Assembly: GCA_947648905.1 (NCBI GenBank)
Contig: CANSPP010000001.1
Span: 392,114-456,113 of the forward strand
Direction of reading: 5' to 3'
DNA length: 64,000 nt
From: an uncultured Clostridium sp.
Lineage (GTDB): Bacteria; Bacillota; Clostridia; TANB77; CAG-508
Part shown: in pieces, positions 18,371 through 25,605 of the stretch
How the letters are laid out: every line of letters begins with the position of its first letter
How positions within the stretch are numbered: position 1 is the stretch's first letter
The notes under the pieces: model-generated
What the model was told of the DNA's origin: nothing
What the model saw: the letters and a program-made list of their open reading frames with translations, nothing else
Database searches by the model: none
Position numbers and translations under genes: made by a program

Positions 18371-18398
18371 AAGGAGAGTATGACAATTTAAAGTCATA
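18371..18398 (+). promoter_or_regulatory. Leader with distant ribosome site and small hairpin before Nudix gene
   Basis: AAGGAG (18371-18376) is 33 bases from the Nudix ATG but directly before a three-codon ATG frame (18380-18391). TATGAC (18379-18384) and GTCATA (18393-18398) are inverted repeats; folding them out would bring AAGGAG to a normal distance from the ATG at 18410. TATAAT at 18352-18357 is a likely -10. Confidence 0.45.
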
Positions 18399-18409
18399 CA
18401 GCAAAAAAT

Positions 18410-18862
18410 ATGGAAAGAACTAGAGTTGCAGGAATTGTCCCTATGGAAGGCGGTTTCGCATTTATGCATAGAAAAGATGTAATAAAAAGAAAAGACTATC
18501 AAGAATATTACACATTTCCAGGTGGTGGACTAGAAGAAGGTGAAACACCAGAAGAAGGAACGATAAGAGAAATAAAAGAAGAATTTGGAATTAATGTAAA
18601 AATAGTAAAAAAACTATATGAAACATACTCAGAAAAATTTAATCAAAGAGAAATATTTTATTTGTGTAAATATATTGATGGAGAGTTTGGAACGGGAGAC
18701 GGACCAGAATTTAATAATGACCCTAAGTATATTGATAGTGGTAAATATATTCCAGAAATTGTAAAGAAAGAAGATGTGGAGAGCACTTTGCTTTTGCCAA
18801 CAGAGATTAAAGAGTTATTAGTTAAAGATATAAAAGCAGAAAATTTTAATTTTTGGTTTTGA
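18410..18862 (+). CDS. Nudix hydrolase
   Basis: 150 residues. The Nudix box is complete near residues 41-63: GGGLEEGETPEEGTIREI then KEEFGI, with the REhxEE metal-binding glutamates. Such enzymes hydrolyse nucleoside diphosphates linked to another group; the substrate is not predictable. The ATG at 18410 lacks a close ribosome site (see the leader entry). It is divergent from the mgtA-like gene. Stop codon TGA. Confidence 0.85.
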   Translation: MERTRVAGIVPMEGGFAFMHRKDVIKRKDYQEYYTFPGGGLEEGETPEEGTIREIKEEFGINVKIVKKLYETYSEKFNQREIFYLCKYIDGEFGTGDGPEFNNDPKYIDSGKYIPEIVKKEDVESTLLLPTEIKELLVKDIKAENFNFWF

Positions 18863-18950
18863 AAAATAAAAATTATGTAAAATATACAAGGAAACACTTA
18901 GACTTTTTTATGGTATAAGTGAGTAGTAATATTTTGAGATTGGAGATAAG

Positions 18951-19584
18951 ATGAACATAACAAAACCACAAAAAATCAATTTAGAAAAATTAGAAGACAT
19001 AAAATTAGCAGAAATAAAGAATGACCAAGAAATTGAATATGCCAATATAGAAAATGAAGAATGTAATAATATATTATTACGAGACACTGAATTTGAGCAT
19101 TGCAGATTTAATAGCATAGTTATGCAGAATGCTGAATTAGACAAAATTACATTTAGTGATGTCATATTAAAAAACTGCGATTTTTCGAACACCAGCTTTA
19201 TAAACAGCACGTTTATAAGATGTGAATTTAGTAACTGCAAATTATCAGGTACTAGCTTTTCAGAGAACAGATTATTTAATGTTACATTTTCAGAAACAAA
19301 TGCCAACTATATTAACTTATCAATGGCAAGCTTAGAAAAAATACAGTTTAAAGAAATGCAAATGCGAAACTCCTATTTTCAAGAGACAAAAGTAAAAGAC
19401 ATATTTTTTGAAAATGTTGCTTTAACACGGAGCTCAATTTTTTAAAACAAGCTTAAAAGGCATTGACTTATCTACTTGTAAGATAGAGAGATTAGCGGTT
19501 TCAATTGAAGATATAAAAGGTGCAATAATTGACCAATTTCAGGCAATTGATTTGTTATATTTGTTAGGTGTAAAAATTAAATAA
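18951..19584 (+). CDS. Pentapeptide-repeat protein, one +1 shift at CGG
   Basis: 210 residues when joined. Many A(D/N)LXX-like repeats (for example CDFSNTSFINSTFIRCEFSN in a right-handed quadrilateral beta-helix pattern). The frame meets ACA-CGG at 19428-19430 and would stop at 19445. Skipping the C gives ALTGAQFFKTSLKGIDLSTC, continuing the repeats, and the tail LAVSIEDIKGAIIDQFQAI with LLGVKI, which is the usual C-terminus of these proteins. Some relatives mimic DNA and protect gyrase; this role is not shown here. Start ATG follows GGAGAT. Confidence 0.85.
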
Positions 19585-19586
19585 AC

Positions 19587-19642
19587 TTTTTGGGACAGAC
19601 TAAAATGTTTTTTTCTGCAACATTTTAGCACTGTCCCAAAAA
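19587..19642. terminator. Bidirectional hairpin between pentapeptide gene and feoB
   Basis: GGGACAG (19592-19598) pairs with CTGTCCC (19631-19637), and TAAAATG (19601-19607) with CATTTTA (19621-19627). Flanking T and A runs fit termination in both directions between convergent genes. Confidence 0.7.
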
Positions 19643-19644
19643 TG

Positions 19645-21573
19645 TTAAATAAGTATATTATAAAATAAAGTTGTTGTCATACAAAGTAGAACACCGCAAA
19701 CTGTAGGAATTAGGAAACTAAGGAAAGTCCATTTCCAGCTACCAGTTTCTTTTTTTATTGTTAAAAGAGTAGTGGTGCAAGGAAAATGCAAACAAGTAAA
19801 AATCATAACATTAATAGCAGTAAGCATAGTCCAGCCGTTCTGCACTAAAATTTTGCCAATAGAGAAAGTATCGTCTAAATTAACCAAAGAATTTTTACCA
19901 AGATAGCACATCAAAATAATTGGCAAAACAATTTCATTTGCTGGAATTCCAAAAATGAAAGCTGCTAAAATATAGCCATCAAAGCCCATTAGTTTGGCAA
20001 AAGGGTTTAAGAAGTTTGCTATGATAGAAAGTAAGCTCGCTCCGCCAATTGAAATACTTGCAAATAGCCAAATGATAAGTCCAGCAGGTGCAGCAATGGC
20101 GATTGCTCTGCCTAAGACGAATAATGTTCTGTCTAAAAATGAGCTAACAAGTATACGTCCAAATTGTGGCTTTCTATAAGGTGGCAATTCTAATACAAAA
20201 GATGATGGCATTCCTTTTAAAATTGTTTTTGATAATATTTTTGATACTACTAGTGTAAGAAAAATTCCTAGGAGTATTACAAATAGAACTGCTATTGTTG
20301 ATACAATTGAGGCTCCAAAACCTTGCATTGTTCCTGCAATAAATATTGTTGCTATTGATATTAATAGAGGAAATCTTCCATTACAAGGGACAAAGCTATT
20401 TGTTAATATTGCAATTAGCTTTTCTCTAGGTGAGTTGATTATCCTACAGCCTACAACGCCTGCAGCATTACATCCAAATCCCATGCACATAGTAATCATT
20501 TGCTTTCCAGTACAACAACATTTTTTAAAAAATCCGTCCATATTAAAAGCAATTCTAGGTAAATATCCCAAATCTTCTAAAAAGGTGAATAATGGGAAGA
20601 AAATTGCCATAGGTGGAAGCATTACAGATACTATCCACGTAAGAGTTTGGTATACTCCAGCGATTAACATATCTGAAAGCCAGTTAGGACAATGTAGCCA
20701 ATTTGCAAACAAGAATAGTTTTTCTTGAAACCACCCGAAAGCACTAAACAAAAGTTGCGAAGGGTAATTACTTCCTACAATGGTAAGCCAAAAGATTAAT
20801 CCTAAAAATAAAATCATAATTGGAAAACCAAAGGTTTTAGAAGTAAGTATTCTATCAATTTTTCTAGTCATACCGACCATTATTTTCTGTTTCAATAGTG
20901 CAAACTTTTTCACAAATTTCTTCAGCACGCTTCATAATGGCAGAAACAATAACATCAGGCGATTGTGTATCTTTTGGATATTCAACTAGTTTGGGAGTAG
21001 GCATTATTTCTTTTTTGCAGACTTTTGAAATAGTATCCATCAAATTATTTAATGTTTTCTTTTTTCGTGCAATAGTTCCGAACAACAGGCACACCCAATT
21101 CGTTAGATAATAGTTTTAAATCGATTTTAATTTTTTTCTTTTTAGCTTCATCTAATAAATTTACACATACAATAACATTTTTAGTTATTTCCATTATCTG
21201 AAAAACTAAATTTAAATTTCTCTCTAAGCAAGTGGCATCAACAACAATAACAGTAGCATCTGGGCTACCATATAAAATATAATCACGTGCAATTTCTTCT
21301 TCTTCAGAGTTAGACATAATAGAATATGTACCAGGAATATCAACAAATAAGAAATCATTTCCTTTAAAAAGGCAATTGCCAGTAGCATTTGAAACTGTTT
21401 TGCCAGGCCAGTTGCCAGTATGTTGATGAAGGCCAGTTAAGCTATTGAAAATAGTAGACTTACCAACATTTGGATTCCCGACTTAGTGCAATGGTGTAGC
21501 CATTTTTATTTTTCATATTTCTTAAATCTTCTTCTAACAATCGAGTTCCAGTAGAAGAGTTAGTAAGGCCCAT
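19645..21573 (-). CDS. feoB: Ferrous iron transporter FeoB, three +1 shifts at CGG
   Basis: 641 residues when joined; GTP-gated Fe(II) transporter of the inner membrane. Start ATG at 21573 with AGGAGG upstream. Break 1, AGT-CGG at 21480-21478, lies inside the G1 loop: joined sequence IALSGNPNVGKSTIFN. G2 Thr in HTGNWPGKT, G3 DIPGTYS, G4 NLLDE. Break 2, GTT-CGG at 21080-21078, gives LGVPVVGTIARKKK. Break 3, GGT-CGG at 20875-20873, gives ENNGGMTRKIDRILTSKTFG. The C-terminal gate regions (GCNAAGVVGCRI and NSFVPCNGRFP) are intact. Length 1929 minus 3 is an exact number of codons. It follows feoA in the same direction. Confidence 0.92.
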
Positions 21574-21639
21574 AAAAACACCTCCTAATTTAATTAATAT
21601 AATGTATGTTAAAAAAATTAAAAGGTGATAATATATAAT

Positions 21640-21876
21640 CTATAAACTTACAAAAATTGAATATGCATCTTCATCTCTGATGGCAATCAAACTTCCACGA
21701 ATATCGAAAGCTCGTAATCCACCAGAAGGGCTAGCTAAAATAGGAGTAATTGAAGAACCTGTAACTAAGCCTAAATCTAAAAGTCTTCTGCGAATTTCTC
21801 CATTGCAAGTTAAATTTTCTATAATGCCCTTTTGATAGATGGGCAAAGAAGTCAAAGACATAATATTTCTATTCAT
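21640..21876 (-). CDS. feoA: FeoA, ferrous iron transport accessory protein
   Basis: 78 residues with the SH3-like FeoA fold: GEIRRRLLDLGLVTGSSITPI and ISGS-type turn, here DIRGSLIAIRDEDAYSI. FeoA binds FeoB and supports iron uptake. It lies 66 bp upstream of feoB in one operon, with TTAGGAGG before its ATG. An iron-responsive operator (DtxR/Fur type) would be expected upstream at 21877-21960; I could not identify one with confidence. Confidence 0.9.
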   Translation of the reverse strand: MNRNIMSLTSLPIYQKGIIENLTCNGEIRRRLLDLGLVTGSSITPILASPSGGLRAFDIRGSLIAIRDEDAYSIFVSL

Positions 21877-22048
21877 TGGGCATGCCTCCTAAAATTATGT
21901 TTTGCACTTTGTTCTAATCAATGCTGTTAAACTTTTAAAAGTGCCTTTATAATATTATATTTTGTCGAAAAATAAATGTTACTATTGACAATTTATTTTA
22001 ATTATGAAAAAATAGCAAAGTAAAATAAAGAAAGGAAAGGTAGATAAA

Positions 22049-22510
22049 ATGGAAAAAATAAGAGGATTTGAAGTAGCAAAAGGTTTTGAAGATAAAGGAA
22101 TTAATTTACCAGTTAGAAAAACAAAATACTCAGCTGGATATGATATAGAAGCTGCAGAAGACGTAACAATACCAAGCTTCAAAAAAGGAATGAATCCAAC
22201 ATTAGTAAAAACAGGAATAAAAGCATATATGGCTGATGACGAAGTTTTAATGCTATATAATAGAAGTTCAAACCCAAAGAAAAAAGGACTAATATTAGCA
22301 AATAGTGTAGGAGTAATAGACAAAGACTATTATGGGAACCCAGATAATGATGGACATATAATGTTCGCATTCTACAATATAAAAGAAGAAGACATCGAAA
22401 TAAAAAAAGGAGAAGCGATAGGACAAGGTGTATTCCAAAAATACTTTGTAACAGATGATGATAATGCAGAAGGAGAGAGAGTAGGCGGATTCGGTTCAAC
22501 AAGCAAATAG
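22049..22510 (+). CDS. dut: dUTP diphosphatase
   Basis: 153 residues, cleaves dUTP to dUMP and pyrophosphate, limiting uracil in DNA. All five trimeric dUTPase motifs are visible: SAGYDIEA (1), NRSSNPKKKGLILANS (2), GVIDKDYYGNPDNDGHI (3), IGQGVFQKY (4), ERVGGFGSTS (5). Start ATG follows AAAGGAAAGG. TTGACA at 21985-21990 is a possible -35. It is a single gene ending at the terminator at 22618. Confidence 0.93.
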   Translation: MEKIRGFEVAKGFEDKGINLPVRKTKYSAGYDIEAAEDVTIPSFKKGMNPTLVKTGIKAYMADDEVLMLYNRSSNPKKKGLILANSVGVIDKDYYGNPDNDGHIMFAFYNIKEEDIEIKKGEAIGQGVFQKYFVTDDDNAEGERVGGFGSTSK

Positions 22511-22617
22511 TAGAATGTAAAAATAAGACAGTATGGTCATAATAATAAAAATAAAATTTTAAAAATTTTTATCCTTACAGTTTCAACGGAAACAGAGGAA
22601 ATATACATAAAAAAATT

Positions 22618-22648
22618 AAGGTAAAGGCTTTGACTTTTACCTTTTTTT
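22618..22648 (+). terminator. Terminator after dut, overlapping the carD promoter
   Basis: AAGGTAAA (22618-22625) pairs with TTTACCTT (22636-22643) and runs into a T stretch. The carD -35 (TTGACT, 22630-22635) lies in the loop. Confidence 0.75.
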
Positions 22649-22657
22649 GTAGTATAA
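22630..22657 (+). promoter_or_regulatory. Promoter for carD
   Basis: TTGACT at 22630-22635, 16-bp spacer, TATAAT at 22652-22657. The carD ATG is at 22764, leaving a leader of about 100 bases; AAAGGAGTG precedes the ATG. Confidence 0.75.
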
Positions 22658-22763
22658 TAAATATGGTTAAAAAATCCAGTAAAGTTATAATAAAAGTTTT
22701 TTTCTTACATAACTTTATTATCTTTTTTTCGCCAATAAAAAATGCTGAAAGGAGTGAACTTAC

Positions 22764-23327
22764 ATGTTTAATGTAGGAGACAAAATTGTATACCCAATGC
22801 ACGGAGCAGGGGTTATAGATTCAATAGAAGAAAAAGATATATTAGGGGAGAAACAAGCTTATTACATATTAAAAATGCCTGGAGAAGTAAAAGTAATGGT
22901 ACCAACAGCAAAGGCAGAAGAAATAGGAGTAAGAAACATAATAGATAAAGGTTCAGCAGATAAAGTAATCGGAATACTAGAACAAGATGAAACAGTTATG
23001 GACAAAAACTGGAATAAAAGATACAGAGACAATATGGACAAAATGAAAAGTGGAGACATATATGAAATAGCAGACGTTGTAAGAAACTTAAGCTTTAAAC
23101 AAAAAGAAAAAGGACTATCAACAGGAGAAAAGAAAATGCTAAACAACGCAAAACAAATACTAGTAAGTGAATTAGTATTAGCAGAACACGCATCACAAGA
23201 AGAAGTAGAACAACTAGTTGATAACAAAATAAACACATCATATATGATGTTTAGAGCAGATGATATACAATCAGAAAGTGTGGTAAATAAATTTATACCA
23301 TTTGATGGAACAGGAACAAATAACTAA
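22764..23327 (+). CDS. CarD/CdnL-family RNA polymerase-binding regulator
   Basis: 187 residues. The N-terminal Tudor-like RNA polymerase interaction domain begins MFNVGDKIVYPMHGAGVI with the GDKIVYPxHG signature; the helical C-terminal DNA-binding part (from about residue 75, KNWNKRYRDNMDKMKSG) follows. CarD proteins bind the RNAP beta subunit and stabilise open complexes at stable-RNA promoters. It ends 4 bp before the GGGGACG hairpin and lies immediately upstream of a tRNA-Leu locus. Confidence 0.88.
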   Translation: MFNVGDKIVYPMHGAGVIDSIEEKDILGEKQAYYILKMPGEVKVMVPTAKAEEIGVRNIIDKGSADKVIGILEQDETVMDKNWNKRYRDNMDKMKSGDIYEIADVVRNLSFKQKEKGLSTGEKKMLNNAKQILVSELVLAEHASQEEVEQLVDNKINTSYMMFRADDIQSESVVNKFIPFDGTGTNN

Positions 23328-23331
23328 TGGG

Positions 23332-23368
23332 AAATGTCCAATTGGGGACGTTTCCTTTTTGGACATTT
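23332..23368 (+). terminator. GGGGACG-loop hairpin after carD
   Basis: AAATGTCCAA (23332-23341) pairs with TTGGACATTT (23359-23368), 17-base loop TTGGGGACGTTTCCTTT; it differs from the loop after porB at two positions. Confidence 0.7.
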
Positions 23369-23431
23369 TGCTCATTTTGAGGCATATCTTTGTTTTTTAT
23401 TTGTTTTTTTTGCAAAATTTTTGAAATTGTA

Positions 23432-23460
23432 TTGACAAATTTCCTTTGACATATTATAAT
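23432..23460 (+). promoter_or_regulatory. Consensus promoter of the tRNA-Leu locus
   Basis: TTGACA (23432-23437), 17-bp spacer, TATAAT (23455-23460): a perfect sigma-A consensus. It now drives a tRNA 5' half at 23499, with the complete tRNA 179 bp further on; no separate promoter is visible before the complete copy. Confidence 0.88.
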
Positions 23461-23498
23461 ATCAATTGTCATTAATTGATAACCAGTTCATTATTTAT

Positions 23499-23538
23499 GC
23501 AGATGTGGCGGAACTGGTAGACGCACAGGACTTAAAAT
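23499..23538 (+). pseudogene. tRNA-Leu 5'-half copy (integration scar)
   Basis: 40 bases identical to the first 40 of the tRNA-Leu at 23678, diverging right after the anticodon loop (CTTAAAAT). It cannot fold as a tRNA. It is joined to element-like sequence carrying two tandem ATGTCTAACAAA motifs, as at the right end of element A, so it looks like the host 5' half left by an earlier integration event. Confidence 0.8.
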
Positions 23539-23620
23539 ATTGTAACTTTTTAAAAGTTTAAATCTTTGAAAGCCTTGTGTAAGAGTACATTGAACCAAAA
23601 CTAAAATTTTAAAAACATAG

Positions 23621-23644
23621 ATGTCTAACAAAATGTCTAACAAA
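23621..23644. repeat. Tandem 12-bp motif, candidate integrase arm sites
   Basis: ATGTCTAACAAA occurs twice head to tail (23621-23632, 23633-23644). A close pair is at 41383-41405, next to the other att site of element A. Confidence 0.6.
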
Positions 23645-23677
23645 TTTTAGAAAAATATATAAATTGTGAAAATATAT

Positions 23678-23765
23678 GCAGATGTGGCGGAACTGGTAGA
23701 CGCACAGGACTTAAAATCCTGCGGATGAATAATCCGTGCCGGTTCGATTCCGGCCATCTGCACCA
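23678..23765 (+). tRNA. tRNA-Leu (anticodon TAA), attachment site of element A
   Basis: Acceptor GCAGATG pairs with CATCTGC; CCA is encoded (23763-23765). Anticodon stem CAGGA/TCCTG flanks a 7-base loop with TAA at 23712-23714, reading TTA. A long variable arm (GCGGATGAATAATCCGT) marks a class II tRNA. Compared with the 3'-half copies at 41548 and 47931 the variable arm carries a compensatory pair change (A/T for T/A), as expected if the element supplied the 3' half. Confidence 0.95.
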
Positions 23766-23843
23766 AATGCATATAAAAAAGCAATTTTATATATTGGTGT
23801 TTCCTATAACTAAGTACCAGTTAGTTATAGGAATTTTTTTTAT

Positions 23844-25121
23844 TTAAGCACATTTCCTTTTATTAGGAAGTGTGTCAGCTAAAACATTAGCCGAATGTTG
23901 TTTGTCAATAACTTCATTATTAGCATATATTTGAGTAGTATGTATGTCACTATGTCCTAACCAAACTTGTATATCATCTAAAGAAACACCTTTTGAAAGT
24001 AAAAGCGTAGCACAGGAATGACGAAGTTGACGTAATTCGATTTTCCTTAAATTGTTATCTTCAATTAATTGCTTAAAATATCTTGTTACTCTATCTGGTC
24101 TTATCAAAGCTCCTTCTTCATCTACTAAAATATAGTTTTCATCATTTTTGTAACTATTACCATATAGTTCTTTATTTTTTTGTTGTTGTTTATATTCTTC
24201 TTTTAATAGTTCTTCTATAAAAGGTATAAGAGGCAGAGACCTATTACTTTTCTTTGATTTACATCTATCTTTTTTAACAACTTTGTATTTACCATCTATT
24301 GTCGCATGAGTTACAGTATGAGAAACTGTAATAGTGTGTGCATCAAAATCAATAGCTGTCCACTTAAGTCCGACAAACTTCTTCTCTTCTAAAACCGATA
24401 ATATGCTGCTAACAAGACATGTAGCTCTATTAAGTTTCCTTCTACTTTTTCAAATAAAGTTTCTAATTCTTTTAATTTATAATAAGAAGGAATAAAATCT
24501 TCTTCTTTTCTTCTTAATCCATGAGCTGGGTTAACATCTATTACTTCAAATTCAGTAATAGCATCTTCAAGACTTTTGTGTACATTTGCGTGATAACGAT
24601 TTATAGTTTTGTTTTTTATATTCCTTGTTTCTTGTAAATGTAAATAGAACTTTTTTATATCTGCTCTTGTTAAATTATTAAGTGTAATTCCTAAATTATT
24701 AAAATATTTGGCTGTTATTTTTACTTTACTTTGATATCCAGAATATGAAGTTACTTCAAGAGAATTCCTTGCAAATGGTAGCCAAACTTTTAGTAAATAG
24801 TCTCCATACAACATATTTCCAATGTCATCAGTAGAAATATCATCTCCAGCAGGAGCAGGAGTAGTTACATCTCCTGCCACAGCTTCTTGTACTATTTCTT
24901 CTTTAGGTGTATTTAATTCTTCTTCAAATTGTCTTTCAACTTCTTTTTGTTTTTGTTTTGCCAGTTTTTTATTACCGTGGTATGTCTTTAATTCTAAGAC
25001 TTTTCCATTTTTGTTGTCTTTTTCCATCTATATAGTAGTTTAGAATCACTTGAAACCAACCACGGCTAGTTGTTAAATTACTTGCAACTGTTATATATTC
25101 TGGGGTTACTGTATTTGTCAT
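23844..25121 (-). CDS. int: Tyrosine integrase of element A, three +1 shifts at CGG
   Basis: 424 residues when joined. Start ATG at 25121, AGGAG upstream; N-terminal AP2-like part reads GWFQVILNYYIDGKRQQKWK. Break 1, CCA-CGG at 24977-24975, gives RIKDIPGNKKLAKQKQ. Break 2, TAT-CGG at 24397-24395, and break 3, TGT-CGG at 24372-24370, give LLAAYYGFRREEVCGLKWTA. The uninterrupted integrase at 41753-42949 has LIGAFYGFRREEILGLKW at the same place, so both glycines are verified in the window. Catalytic Arg in FRREE, WLGHS and Tyr in TTQIYAN are present. Box II is RQLRH, with Arg where HxxR has His. Without the shifts the frame ends early in the N-terminal domain. Confidence 0.92.
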
Positions 25122-25248
25122 TTTTATATAATCTCTCCTTTCAATTAATTAGTCCTGTGTGCCTACCACTTTCGCCAAATTTTAAAATGTAACCCATTTA
25201 TATACATAAGATAGTATACAATATGGGTCAAACAGGGTAAAGGCTTTA

Positions 25249-25452
25249 TTAGGCATTTTGGAGATAATTAATGATGTTAATTTTAGGTATACGATAGTCT
25301 CTACCGATTCTTTTAGATGGAATAGTACCAGTAGTTAATAAATCATAACATTTGTTACGTCCAATTTTTAAAGCTTGTCTCATTTCTGTAACTGTTAAGA
25401 CATCATCAAAATCTGCTAATAATTCTATTTCTTTATTTTCTAAATTGTTCAT
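25249..25452 (-). CDS. Excisionase-like helix-turn-helix protein, element A
   Basis: 67 residues, winged HTH_17/MerR-like fold: LTVTEMRQALKIGRNKCYDLL then GTIPSKRIGRDYRIPK. It lies just upstream of int in the same direction. A homologue (43034-43237) occupies the same place beside the second integrase, so a role in excision direction is inferred. Start ATG at 25452 follows AAAGGAG. Confidence 0.8.
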   Translation of the reverse strand: MNNLENKEIELLADFDDVLTVTEMRQALKIGRNKCYDLLTTGTIPSKRIGRDYRIPKINIINYLQNA

Positions 25453-25605
25453 TTTTACTACATCTCCTTTATAATTAATAAAGGAAAAAGTGTGTATTTC
25501 TTATTTATTTTATTATTTTGATTGATAGTTTGACTAATAGTATGTATAGTAGTATAAAAGTTGTTTTAACTTTTCCACTTTTTCCTACACAAATTTTTAT
25601 ATTAT

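Noticed and set aside
24389..25027. Integrase start at 25027 (MEKDNKNGK)
   Set aside because: It is a wrong-frame start created by the CGG site at 24977; the other frame upstream encodes a recognisable integrase N-terminus from 25121.
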